Shown here: in pieces, positions 17,063 to 24,929 of the stretch
Position numbering within the stretch: the first letter of the stretch is position 1
Layout of the letters: each line of letters begins with the position of its first letter
Origin: Streptomyces flaveolus
GTDB taxonomy: Bacteria > Actinomycetota > Actinomycetes > Streptomycetales > Streptomycetaceae
Direction of reading: 5' to 3'
DNA length: 64,000 nucleotides
Assembly (NCBI RefSeq): GCF_000716535.1
Contig: NZ_JNWV01000017.1
Location: 1 to 64,000 of the forward strand
Translations under genes and position numbers: made by a program
The notes under the pieces: generated by a model
Databases searched by the model: none
Seen by the model: the letters and a program-made list of their open reading frames with translations, nothing else
Told to the model about the DNA's origin: nothing

Positions 17063-17862
17063 CGCAGGGCCGTCAGGAACTCGGTGATCGCCTGGTTGGT
17101 GGCTTCGGGCGCCGACAGGTGGGGGCAGTGCCCGGTGGCGTCGAGGGTGACCAGCTTCGAGCCCGGAATCGACTGGTGGACGAAGGCTCCGACCTCCCGG
17201 GGAGCGATGACGTCCTGGGTGCATTCCAGCACCAGCGTCGGCACCCGCACACTCTTCAGATCGTCCCGGGAGTCGGACAGGAAGGTGGTGCGGGCGAAGA
17301 CGCGCGCCATGTCCGGGTCCGTGGCACAGAAGCTGTTCTTCAACTCCTCACCGAGTTCCGGGCGTTCGGCGTTGCCCATGATGACCGGGGCCATCGCCGC
17401 CGACCAGCCGAGATAGTTCGACTCCAGCGACGCGAGCAGCTCGTCGATGTCCTCGGCGCTGAATCCGCCCCGGTAGCCGTCGTCGTCGACGTAACGCGGG
17501 GACGGCGCCACCATGACCAGCGCGCCGATCCGTTCCGGAGCCGTGCCGGCGGCCAGCACGCCGATCATCGCGCTGACCGAATGCCCCACGAACACCGCGT
17601 CGCGCAGGTCGAGCGCGGCGCACACCTCGACCACGTCCTGGGCGTACCCGTTCAGGGAGGCGTACCGGTCCTCCGAGAACGCGGACGGGTCCGAGCGCCC
17701 GGAGCCGACGTAGTCGAACAGCACCACCCTGTGGTCCCGGGCCAGGGCAGGCACCGTCAACCGCCACATGTTCTGGTCACAGCCGAACCCATGGGCCAGC
17801 ACCACCGCCGGTCCTTCCGGGTTGCCGGTGACGGTGACGTTGTTCCTGCGGACGATATCCAT
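17059..17862 (-). CDS. rsbQ: RsbQ/KAI2-like alpha/beta hydrolase
   Basis: A 267-residue alpha/beta-hydrolase that follows Bacillus subtilis RsbQ, as I remember that sequence, closely over its whole length: AHGFGCDQNMW, RVVLFDYVGSGRSD, GYAQDVVEVCAALDLRD, FVGHSV with nucleophile S95, YLGWSAAMAP, FCATDPDMARVFA, VIAPREVGAFVHQ and GHCPHLS with the catalytic His. RsbQ and its plant relatives KAI2/D14 bind or hydrolyse a small hydrophobic signal; RsbQ is required for RsbP activity. It is first in the operon and its stop overlaps the phosphatase start, matching the Bacillus rsbQ-rsbP order. Confidence 0.92.
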   Translation of the reverse strand: MDIVRRNNVTVTGNPEGPAVVLAHGFGCDQNMWRLTVPALARDHRVVLFDYVGSGRSDPSAFSEDRYASLNGYAQDVVEVCAALDLRDAVFVGHSVSAMIGVLAAGTAPERIGALVMVAPSPRYVDDDGYRGGFSAEDIDELLASLESNYLGWSAAMAPVIMGNAERPELGEELKNSFCATDPDMARVFARTTFLSDSRDDLKSVRVPTLVLECTQDVIAPREVGAFVHQSIPGSKLVTLDATGHCPHLSAPEATNQAITEFLTALR

Positions 17863-18219
17863 CCCGTCAGTCTCTCAAGCTCTGGCCAGTGCTCCGTCAC
17901 TGCACCGAACCGCTCCAGGCCCCACGCGCCACCTCCACAGATCGCGTCATGGACACGGGAAGGCACGCTGACGGGCGCGGCACCCCGCTCGCCGTCCTGC
18001 TGACCGGCGGCAACCCGACGACGTCACCCAGCTGCTGCCCCTTCTCGACGCCGATCCCACCGGTCGCGGCCGGGTGGGTCGTCCAACGCCGACGCATTGC
18101 CATGAGCTGTCGGCGGGTGATGAGGCAGCAGACCCAGTGGTAGGCGACCAGCCCGGTGCCGAAGCAAGGCCGCTGGTCACGCCCTGGATGTGGTGGGGCT
18201 CGTGCCATGATCCGGTCTC
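17863..18219. other. intergenic interval upstream of the rsbQ operon
   Basis: Divergent region between the rsbQ-like gene and the SMI1-like pseudogene. A weak ankyrin-like coding scrap (DDVTQLLPLLDADPTGRG) can be read at about 18020-18070 in the plus strand after a frame change; I do not consider it a gene. Confidence 0.3.
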
Positions 18220-18749
18220 ATGAGTGACCGTTCGCTTTCATCCGCCTGGCTGGCCTCGTGGACAGGCAGAGTCTCCGCGACCCTCACGGCGATGACAGAC
18301 GAGTTCGAGCGTCGGCACGGCTTTCCCCCTGGCAGCAACGAGGTCCGGCCTGCCGACCGCGACGACCAAGCCGCGGCTCGCGCGCTTGCCCAAGCGGCTC
18401 TCATACCGGCTGACCTGGTCGCCTTCTACGACAGCGTCGGTGACGTCACGTGGGCGGACGTAGGCAACGGCTACTTCCTCGATCCGGCAAGTGACGTGCT
18501 TCTGCGACTCCAGGAGTACGGCGCTGTCGACGTCGGCGCGAACCAGAAGAGCCCTGGTTGGTCATCGGCTCGAACGGCGGCGGCCTGTCCTACGTCGTGA
18601 GCCCTGACGGGTCGGTTCATCGGACACGGACGGCGTCGCTGGACGAACCGGAGCTCGACAAGGTAGCCGATGACCTGCGGCAGTTCCTGGAACTCCTGGA
18701 GCAATCCCTGACGCGGTTCGTCGCCGACGGCGAGCCGGGATCTCTCTAG
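18220..18749 (+). pseudogene. SMI1/KNR4-type protein, frameshifted
   Basis: The first 110 codons from ATG 18220 encode a SMI1/KNR4-like domain (DEFERRHGFPPGSNEV, ALIPADLVAFYDSVGDVTWADVGNGYFLDPASDVLLRL). The domain's end, LVIGSNGGGLSYVVSPDGSVHRTRTASLDE and a helical C-terminus LRQFLELLEQSLTRFVADGE, is in the neighbouring frame up to 18749. The switch is at about 18553-18560, in a CCTGGTTGG stretch. A single-base indel explains it; a sequencing error cannot be excluded. SMI1/KNR4 proteins are often immunity proteins of contact-dependent toxins or solitary orphans. Confidence 0.65.
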
Positions 18750-19102
18750 GTCAGCCCGCGGCACCCATTGGCGAGTGACCGTCCGGCGGCTGAGGTGCTG
18801 AAGGGCCGGCGTCGCGGCCCGCCATCGCGGACCGCTTCGGGCAACTGCGGGCGACCGCAACCGCCGTAGCCGCCGCGGCAGCACCGGCGCAGCGTCGGCC
18901 GCGACGAGGAGCGCGGTTCGGCGACAGCATGTCGTGCAGGACTGACCGGTCGAGCACGCACGGGAGCCGGGGCGATACGCACCCGCGCGCACGAACTCGG
19001 ATCGCCCCGACGGATGCCGATCCGTCGTGCCCCCTGCCAGTGTCCACGCCCTGTCCGATGCCTTCGACCCCGGCCGCCCCGTTCGGGTGGCAGACCGGGG
19101 CA
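18750..19102. other. gene-free interval
   Basis: GC-rich sequence without a supportable gene; ends at the ArsR-type operator array. Confidence 0.35.
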
Positions 19103-19148
19103 GAATATTCCTTGACACGAATATTCTTTGTCGAGAATACTCTTGGTG
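19103..19148 (+). promoter_or_regulatory. autoregulatory promoter with three GAATATTC boxes at 16-bp spacing
   Basis: Two perfect 8-bp palindromes GAATATTC (19103-19110, 19119-19126) and a third near copy GAATACTC (19135-19142) recur at exactly 16-bp intervals. A consensus -35 box TTGACA (19112-19117) lies between the first two and a -10 box AATACT (19136-19141) lies in the third, 18 bp apart. Transcription would start at about 19148, which is the GTG start codon of the regulator gene, so the mRNA should be leaderless. The AT-rich boxes stand out sharply in this GC-rich DNA and are the likely operator of the ArsR-type regulator. Confidence 0.75.
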
Positions 19149-20008
19149 TGGACGAAATCCTCACCGCGCTGGCCGATCCGGCCCGCTGGCGGCTCGTGGG
19201 CCTGCTGGCCGAGCGACCTCGCTCAGTCGGTGTCCTCGCGCAGCTCGCCGGGGCACGCCAGCCTCAGACCACCAAGCACCTGCAGACCCTGGAGCGTGCC
19301 GGCGTCGTCATCTCCGAGCGCATCGGTCAGCGCCGTGTCTACGCCCTGCGGCCCGGCGCCCTACGGGAGTTGGCGGCCACGCTCGGCAGGCTCGCGGACA
19401 CCGCGGACCAGGCCGGTGGCCCAGGAGCCGCCTACGACCGCTACGGGCTCAGCCGTGACGCGGAGCGGCTCGCCGCGAAAGAGCCCGGGTGGGCCGACGG
19501 CCGCTCGTTCACGTTCCTGCGGCGGCTCGCGGCGGACCCGGAGTTGGTCTGGCGGCACCTGACCGAGACGGCGCTGCTCGCCCGATGGTGGACCCCCGAC
19601 GACCTGCACGTCTGCGAACTCGTCTTCGAGGCGCGATCGGGCGGGCGGATCCTCCAGGAGTACCGCGATGCCGAGGACACCGACGCAGTCGTCGGGCGCG
19701 CGGAGGGAGTGGTCGACGACGTGCGCCCCCACGAGCGCCTGGCCTACCGGATCTCCCCTCTGCTTCCCGACGGTGGACGTGCCTTCACCGGCCACGTCGA
19801 CCTCGGTCTGCGGGCCACGGAAGCCGGCACGGACCTCGACGTTCACTGGCGGATCACCGACAGCACCGTCGACTCGGCGGACTTCATCGCAGGCATCGAG
19901 ATCGGCTTCGGCCAAAGCCTGGACAAGCTCGCGGCGATCATCGCCGCTGGCTCGCACGACAGTGGCACCACCCATCGCACCACCCCAGACACCAGGAGCA
20001 TGAAATGA
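19148..20008 (+). CDS. ArsR-type regulator fused to SRPBCC (AHSA1-like) domain
   Basis: A 286-residue two-domain protein. Residues 1-90 form an ArsR winged helix (ILTALADPARWRLVGLLAERPRSVGVLAQLAGARQ..., QTTKHLQTLERAGVV, GQRRVYALRPGALREL). Residues about 125-275 form an SRPBCC/AHSA1 ligand-binding fold (VWRHLTETALLARWWTPDD, GGRILQEYRDAEDTDAVVGRAEGVVDDVRPHERLAYR, IGFGQSLDKLAAII). No metal-binding Cys pair of classical ArsR sensors is seen, so the SRPBCC pocket is the probable sensor. GTG 19148 is chosen because it follows the promoter directly; the frame is open further upstream but that would cover the promoter. Its stop overlaps the next start (ATGA). Confidence 0.85.
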   Translation: MDEILTALADPARWRLVGLLAERPRSVGVLAQLAGARQPQTTKHLQTLERAGVVISERIGQRRVYALRPGALRELAATLGRLADTADQAGGPGAAYDRYGLSRDAERLAAKEPGWADGRSFTFLRRLAADPELVWRHLTETALLARWWTPDDLHVCELVFEARSGGRILQEYRDAEDTDAVVGRAEGVVDDVRPHERLAYRISPLLPDGGRAFTGHVDLGLRATEAGTDLDVHWRITDSTVDSADFIAGIEIGFGQSLDKLAAIIAAGSHDSGTTHRTTPDTRSMK

Positions 20009-20604
20009 CCGAGCAGACCACCGGCCGTCGAGTCGTCACCAACATGGCCCTCTCCCTCGACGGCCGTTACGCCGGCTCCGACCCTCAGGACATGAGCTGG
20101 GTCATGCCGTACGCCGTCACCGACGTGGCCCGCGACCACCTGACCAGCCTCTGGGAGTCGGCGACGACGGCCCTGCTCGGGCGGGTCAACGCGGAAGGCT
20201 TCCTCGGCTTCTGGCCCACCGTCATCGGCATGGAAGGCGCCGACCCGCGCGACGAGGCCTTCGCGAAGTGGCTCGTCGAGACGGACAAGGTGGTCCTGTC
20301 CTCCACCCTTCGTGAAGCGCCGTGGGAGCGCACGACGCTCGTCGACAAGCCGACCGCCCAGGCGGTGGCGGAGCTCAAGGCGACCGAGGGCGGCGACATT
20401 CTCGTGCTGTCCAGCGCAAGTGTCATCCAGGCCCTGCTGGCGGCCGACAAGGTCGACAGGCTGGCCCTCACGGTCTTCCCGGTCTTCCTCGGCGGCGGTC
20501 CCCGCCTGTTCGAGGACGGTCTGCCCGCAGGGCAGTGGAGGCTCGTGAGCCAGGCCGCCGGCGAGCACGGCACGCTGGCCCTCGTCTACGACCGGGTCCG
20601 CTGA
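20005..20604 (+). CDS. RibD/DHFR-like family protein
   Basis: A 199-residue protein of the dihydrofolate-reductase-like RibD C-terminal family (VVTNMALSLDGRYAG, TALLGRVNAEGF, KVVLSSTLREAPWERTTLV, GGDILVLSSASVIQALLAADKVDRLALTVFPVFLGGGPRLFEDG). The glycine-rich FLGGGPRLF segment is diagnostic. These proteins probably reduce small molecules with NADPH but few have known substrates. It is translationally coupled to the ArsR-SRPBCC regulator (ATGA overlap), so it is the likely regulated enzyme and its ligand or product may be what the SRPBCC domain senses. Confidence 0.85.
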   Translation: MTEQTTGRRVVTNMALSLDGRYAGSDPQDMSWVMPYAVTDVARDHLTSLWESATTALLGRVNAEGFLGFWPTVIGMEGADPRDEAFAKWLVETDKVVLSSTLREAPWERTTLVDKPTAQAVAELKATEGGDILVLSSASVIQALLAADKVDRLALTVFPVFLGGGPRLFEDGLPAGQWRLVSQAAGEHGTLALVYDRVR

Positions 20605-20922
20605 GAAGCTCGTACTCTCTGTGGGCCGTCGGGCCGGTCATGGCCCTTCCGGCCACTCGGCCGATCCCACCCGATGGCCACCATCGCACCATCGCACCGT
20701 CGGCCGGCGGGTGGGCGGTGCCAGGCAGGCCGTCCCCGTCAGTCCGCGGCCGTAGGGCTCGATCGCGGTCGCGCTGCCGCGCACGCCGTACTCCGTCGCA
20801 CCGATCCGCCCCAGCCCGGCGCGTACCTGGTGCCGCATCAGCCAACCCTTGTTTTGAAGCCCGCCCCCCGCGTCTTTCCGGCGAGCGGGTAGGCTCGGGA
20901 CGTTCCAGGTCTGGGGGAGTTC
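20605..20922. other. gene-free interval
   Basis: No supportable gene. A minus-strand stretch at about 20740-20850 is AT-richer and reads HQVRAGLGRIGATEYGVRGSATAIEPYG without start or family; possibly a remnant. Confidence 0.25.
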
Positions 20923-21456
20923 ATGAGCGTTGAATGGGTTCGGCTCAAGCTTGATCTGGAGACGTTCGAGGACGCCCGGTTCGAGCCGTATCTCCGCCGC
21001 TGCCGGCAAGCCGGCGTCGAGTTCACGACGATGGCTGCTGTCGGCGACACGGCTCAGCACCGGCGCGCACTCTATGAATTGAACAAGACGTGCTCCGCCG
21101 ACATCCCCGGGCGGGGGGCGTTCTACACGTTCGACGAGTACCTCCGTCAGCGCGTCGACACTCCGACCTACGACCCACAGGGCGTCGTCCTCGCCCTGGA
21201 CGGCGCCACGTGGATTGGTATGGCGGCGACGACGATCCGTCCCGAGGGACACGCTTTCAGCGAGATGACAGGGGTGCTGGCAGGCTATCGCGGCAGGGGG
21301 ATCTCGCTGGCCATGAAACTCCTGACCGTCGGATACGCCCGCTCTGCCGGGGTGCGCTGGCTCCGGACCCTCCACCACCCCGGCAACGCCTCAGCCATCG
21401 GCATGAACCGGCGGCTCGGATTCGTCGACGACGCGCCGTCCACGACAACGGCCTGA
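20923..21456 (+). CDS. GNAT-family N-acetyltransferase
   Basis: A 177-residue GNAT protein. The acetyl-CoA pyrophosphate loop is YRGRGISLAMKLLTVGYA (about 125-142) preceded by strand MTGVLAGYRG and followed by the motif B region HHPGNASAIGMNRRLGF. The N-terminal part (VEFTTMAAVGDTAQHRRALYELNKT, DIPG) matches acetyltransferases related to mycothiol-synthase or streptothricin-type enzymes. GGGGGAG lies before the ATG. Substrate unknown; no operon partner on the plus strand. Confidence 0.8.
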   Translation: MSVEWVRLKLDLETFEDARFEPYLRRCRQAGVEFTTMAAVGDTAQHRRALYELNKTCSADIPGRGAFYTFDEYLRQRVDTPTYDPQGVVLALDGATWIGMAATTIRPEGHAFSEMTGVLAGYRGRGISLAMKLLTVGYARSAGVRWLRTLHHPGNASAIGMNRRLGFVDDAPSTTTA

Positions 21457-21539
21457 CGGTTCCAACGCGTCACGCTGCATTCGCTCTGGCCACGATGGCG
21501 CGGAGTCGCTTGTCGGCGGCGTGCTTGTTCCGCCACGTT

Positions 21540-22082
21540 TCACCCGGCGACGGCGGCCCAACCGGTGGCGGCCACCACCTCCCGCGCGATGTCGACGACG
21601 AGCCGTCCGTCCGTCGCCACTCGCACGGTCTCCGCGTGGGCCCGCCGGTCAAGGAGCCGTGCCTTGCGGACACTTCCTTCATACTCGTGCTCCAGCTCCG
21701 AGCCGAGTTCTCGCCCCACCAGCCGCTCGCGGGCGGTGGCGTCGGAGGCGGTGAGCAGGACTCGTACGATGCCCACTCCGGCCCCCATGGCGCGCTCGAA
21801 CATGCCCGTCGCCTCCGGCAGAACACTCATGGTGTTCGTATAGATGAGGCGTCGGTAGCCGCACTGGGCGAAGTTCGCCCACACGGCAGTCAGATTCCTC
21901 TCGGTGATCTCCGCACGGTGAGGGTCTCCCTCCGGTGCCGGATGCACCTGCCCCATGAAGTCACCATCGATGATCGTGTGGGCGACCGCCTTGGAGCGCA
22001 GGAGCGCGGAGACCTCCCATCCCACCGTCGTCTTGCCGACACCGGCTCGTCCTCCGATGAGCAGTACTTCCGCGTGATCCAT
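21540..22082 (-). CDS. P-loop NTPase/kinase-like protein
   Basis: A 180-residue single-domain ATPase beginning MDHAEVLLIGGRAGVGKTTVGWEVS, a classic Walker A (GGRAGVGKTT). Downstream segments IIDGDFMGQVHP, RLIYTNTMSVL and VRVLLTASDATARERLVGRE fit the nucleoside/shikimate-kinase-like AAA_18/AAA_33 type proteins, with the LID-like Arg-rich segment VGRELGSELEHEYEGSVRKA. ATG at 22082 is preferred over upstream in-frame starts because the P-loop should lie close to the N-terminus. It lies 74 bases after the acetyltransferase gene on the same strand. Possibly a small-molecule phosphotransferase. Confidence 0.7.
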   Translation of the reverse strand: MDHAEVLLIGGRAGVGKTTVGWEVSALLRSKAVAHTIIDGDFMGQVHPAPEGDPHRAEITERNLTAVWANFAQCGYRRLIYTNTMSVLPEATGMFERAMGAGVGIVRVLLTASDATARERLVGRELGSELEHEYEGSVRKARLLDRRAHAETVRVATDGRLVVDIAREVVAATGWAAVAG

Positions 22083-22156
22083 GGAGGCAGCGTGCCAGCG
22101 GCCGACCACCTCACGCGATCCGATATCGACGGTGGAACAGGACGCGTCAGTCGTTC

Positions 22157-22978
22157 CTACAGGTCCCGGGCGATCGAGTGCAGCGTCGTCCGGTAACCCA
22201 ATGACGCGTACAGTCGCTCGGCAACTGTGTTCCCCTCGACGACGTTCAAGCCCATGCGCCGGCAACCCCAGTCCCAGGCGATCTGCTCCGCGTGGAGCAT
22301 GAGAGCCCGGCCGAACCCTCGGCCGCGGCGTCCCTCTGCGACCTCCACGTCATACACGTACGCACCCGGCTCCGGGGCCGGACCCGAGTCGGCCACCCAG
22401 AGCCTGCCGACGATCTCTTCTTGCTCGACCAGGCAGCGCAGAGCGACGCCCTGAGTGGCCAGGCCGTTGGGCAACAGACTCGTCGTGGCCGAGCGGGCGA
22501 TCTTCTCGGCCTCGGCCAGGGGGAAACCCCGACCGACGAAGGAGAGGGCGTACTGAGCCTGCGCGGCCCTGACGAATGCCTCGAACTCCTCCTGGGTCAG
22601 GGTCCGGGCTCCGACTGAGGGCGGCAAGTCCGGCCGTGTGCCGAGTTCTTTGACCATGATGCGGCTGACCGAGCGGTAACCCAGCTTGGCGAGGAGTTCC
22701 TCCGCCTCACGCCGTGGCGCGCGGACCCGCACGGTCGTACACCCCCAGTCGCGCAACAACCTTTCCGCCGCCGTCACGACGGAAGCGCTGTGGTTCGCGC
22801 CCTGGTCCGACCGGCCATGGGCAGGGAAGTGCACGTGCCCGGTTTGAGGCGCCGATGGTTCAACCTTCAGTTCCAGGCCACCCATGACGCGATCACCGCA
22901 CACGATCGAGTAGCGGCACGACCGCGCGCCGTCCGGCGCCACTTGAACAGGTGCATCGGAAACCAGTTCCGCAAACAC
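22157..22978 (-). CDS. tandem GNAT acetyltransferase
   Basis: A 273-residue protein with two GNAT-like halves. The C-terminal half is complete: YVYDVEVAEGRRGRGFGRALMLHAEQIAWDWGCRRMGLNVVEGNTVAERLYASLGYRTT covers the V-motif, the R-x-x-G-x-G acetyl-CoA loop and the C-terminal strand. The N-terminal half (GLELKVEPSAPQTGHVHF, SVVTAAERLLRDWGCTTVRVRAPRREAEELLAKLGYRSVSRIMVKEL) has the same order but a degenerate loop, so only the C-terminal half is likely catalytic. It is followed by the P-loop kinase-like gene. Confidence 0.8.
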   Translation of the reverse strand: MFAELVSDAPVQVAPDGARSCRYSIVCGDRVMGGLELKVEPSAPQTGHVHFPAHGRSDQGANHSASVVTAAERLLRDWGCTTVRVRAPRREAEELLAKLGYRSVSRIMVKELGTRPDLPPSVGARTLTQEEFEAFVRAAQAQYALSFVGRGFPLAEAEKIARSATTSLLPNGLATQGVALRCLVEQEEIVGRLWVADSGPAPEPGAYVYDVEVAEGRRGRGFGRALMLHAEQIAWDWGCRRMGLNVVEGNTVAERLYASLGYRTTLHSIARDL

Positions 22979-23220
22979 GCGTGCGCTCCTTCTCTGTGGC
23001 GAGGTGGAGCGTTTGCCTGGCCACCCGGCCGATCCCTGTAGCGACCGTTGAGGTCAGCGAGCGCTTGCGGGCGCCTTGCCCGGCTGGCCTTCGCGGTCCG
23101 ATTCCATCACGCGGTCGAAGGGGGAGGGGAGAACGATCGTGTCACTGGCTTGCACGATGTTGCCGACTTTGGGCTTGACCGGCAGCGGAGTGGGACCACT
23201 CATCGATAGCCTTCGTCTTC

Positions 23221-23661
23221 ATGATGCGCGCCTGGGCCTTGCCGATGCTTCTGCTGCTCTGCGGCTCAGTCCTCACGGCCAGGCTGATCGTCAGTGGGAA
23301 CCCCGGCGCAGCCGCAGTCGTCCTGCTGGTCTTTGTGCTGCTCGCAGGCGTGAACTCGCCTCTGATCTTCCCGAGGTCGACCGGCGCGCTGGAGGCACAG
23401 CGCCGCAGCGCGGTCGACGGCCGGCCGGTCGTCTTCTGGCGCCCCGGCTGCACGTACTGCATGCGACTGCGCATACGGCTGGGCCGCAACGCCCGCCGGA
23501 TGCACTGGGTCGACATCTGGCGCGACCACCCGGCTGGAGCCGCAGCGGTGAGGGCCGCCAACGACGGCAACGAGACCGTGCCGACCGTCATCGTGGCGGG
23601 CCGGCCGCACACCAACCCCGATCCTGCGTGGGTGCGCGAGCAACTCTCCCGTTCCACATGA
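23221..23661 (+). CDS. membrane-anchored glutaredoxin/mycoredoxin-like protein
   Basis: A 146-residue protein with two N-terminal membrane segments (WALPMLLLLCGSVLTARLIV and AAAVVLLVFVLLAGVNSPLI in part) followed by a glutaredoxin fold. The redox motif is C-x2-C in WRPGCTYCMRLRIRLG and the cis-Pro strand is NETVPTVIVAG, as in actinobacterial mycoredoxin-type proteins. The domain would face the cytoplasm if the two helices form a hairpin. It stands alone between unrelated genes. Confidence 0.8.
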   Translation: MMRAWALPMLLLLCGSVLTARLIVSGNPGAAAVVLLVFVLLAGVNSPLIFPRSTGALEAQRRSAVDGRPVVFWRPGCTYCMRLRIRLGRNARRMHWVDIWRDHPAGAAAVRAANDGNETVPTVIVAGRPHTNPDPAWVREQLSRST

Positions 23662-23709
23662 TCGGGACGCGGCCGAGGCCAAGGAGACACGTTCAGTGTG
23701 ACGGCGACG

Positions 23710-23865
23710 TCAGGCGGGGGACATCGCGCCTCCCACCACCAACTCGGGTTCCATCAGCAGGACGTAGCGACAAGGCGGGTCGGGCGTCCGGCCGGCGCGG
23801 GCATCGAGGGAGCGGACCTCGGCACCCGCACCGGTGACCCGTCCACCGGCGATGTGTGCGGGCGT
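23710..23865 (-). pseudogene. possible C-terminal scrap of a LacI-type regulator
   Basis: In the minus strand the frame ending at the TGA 23710-23712 reads RYVLLMEPELVVGGAMSPA, resembling the usual LacI/GalR ending (VLLEPELVVRxSTAP). Only about 20 residues match and the upstream part is not recognisable, so this is tentative. It lies just past the hexarate operon and could be the remains of an older local repressor. Confidence 0.25.
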
Positions 23866-23868
23866 GGA

Positions 23869-24789
23869 TCAGGCGGTGGGAAGTCGTGCGATCAGGGCCG
23901 ACAGAGCGTCGTGTTCCTGAGGGGTCAGGTCGGTCAGCGGCGGCCGGACCGGGCCGGCACTCTGACCGGTCGCCGTCATGCCGGCCTTGACGATGCTGAC
24001 CGCGTACCCGGCCTGGAGGTTACGGATCTCGGTGTACGGCAGGACGAAGTCCGAGAGCATCCTCGTGACGTCGGCCTGCCGCTGCTCTCGGACGGCGGTG
24101 TAGAAGGCGAGGGCGAAGTCCGGAAGGAAGTTGAAGATGGCCGAGGAGTAGGTCGTCACGCCCAGTTGGAGGTAGGGCAGGGCGAAGGTCTCCGCGGTGG
24201 GCAGGCCGCCGATGTACGTGAGACGGTCGCCCAGTCGCGCGTGGATGCGCGTGACGGTGTCGATGTCGCCGACACCGTCCTTGTACCCGATCAGGTTGGG
24301 GCAGGTGTCCGCGAGGCGGGCGACGGTGTCGGCGCTGTAGACGGCGTTGGCGCGACTGTAGATGACGACGCCGAGGGACGTGGCACGGCAGACCGCCTCG
24401 ACGTGCCGGGCCAGGCCCTCCTGCCCGGCTTCGGTGAGGTAGGGCGGGAAGAGCAGGATGCCGTCGGCGCCGGCCCGTTCGGCCGCGGCGGCGAACTCGA
24501 CGGCCGTGGCGGTGCCGTACCCGGCGGGGGCCAGGATCGGGGTGCCGTCCGGCGCGCTGTCGGCCGCGGCGGTCACGACGCGTTCCACCTCGGTGGGGGT
24601 GAGGGAGAAGAACTCGCCCGTGCCGCCGGCGGCGAAGAGCCCGCCGACGTCGTACTTGGACAGTCGCACGACATGGTCGCGGTAGGCCGTCTCGTCGAAG
24701 GAGAGGTCGGCACGGAAGTGGGTCACGGGGAAGGACAGCAGCCCGGAGCCGATACGGCGGCCAAGCTCTGCGGGCGTGAAGGACGACAT
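23869..24789 (-). CDS. kdgD: 5-dehydro-4-deoxyglucarate dehydratase (KdgD type)
   Basis: A 306-residue DHDPS/NAL-superfamily aldolase-fold enzyme. The Schiff-base lysine is in [11 protein letters not shown], the GTGEFF (instead of GTTGE) loop and the start LLSFPVTHF are typical of KdgD, which converts 5-keto-4-deoxyglucarate to alpha-ketoglutarate semialdehyde with loss of CO2 and water. The start ATG 24789 follows AGGAGC. It is downstream of the enolase-superfamily dehydratase on the same strand, 140 bases apart; together with the glucarate dehydratase at 29025 it forms the second step of hexarate catabolism. The last enzyme, the semialdehyde dehydrogenase, is not in the window. Confidence 0.88.
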   Translation of the reverse strand: MSSFTPAELGRRIGSGLLSFPVTHFRADLSFDETAYRDHVVRLSKYDVGGLFAAGGTGEFFSLTPTEVERVVTAAADSAPDGTPILAPAGYGTATAVEFAAAAERAGADGILLFPPYLTEAGQEGLARHVEAVCRATSLGVVIYSRANAVYSADTVARLADTCPNLIGYKDGVGDIDTVTRIHARLGDRLTYIGGLPTAETFALPYLQLGVTTYSSAIFNFLPDFALAFYTAVREQRQADVTRMLSDFVLPYTEIRNLQAGYAVSIVKAGMTATGQSAGPVRPPLTDLTPQEHDALSALIARLPTA

Positions 24790-24929
24790 GGGAGTGCTCC
24801 TGAAAGTCGTGTGCGAGGGGGCGGCGCGGTGTTGTGCCGGCCGGCCGTCGACGAGCGGGAAGGGAGTGCGGCGCGGGCGGCGCGGCTGTCCGTCCCGGCG
24901 TCGCCCGCGCCGGCTCCCGGCGCCCGGGT

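Noticed and set aside
17940..18090. Ankyrin-repeat-like segment upstream of the SMI1-like gene.
   Set aside because: Needs a frame change and matches less than one full repeat.
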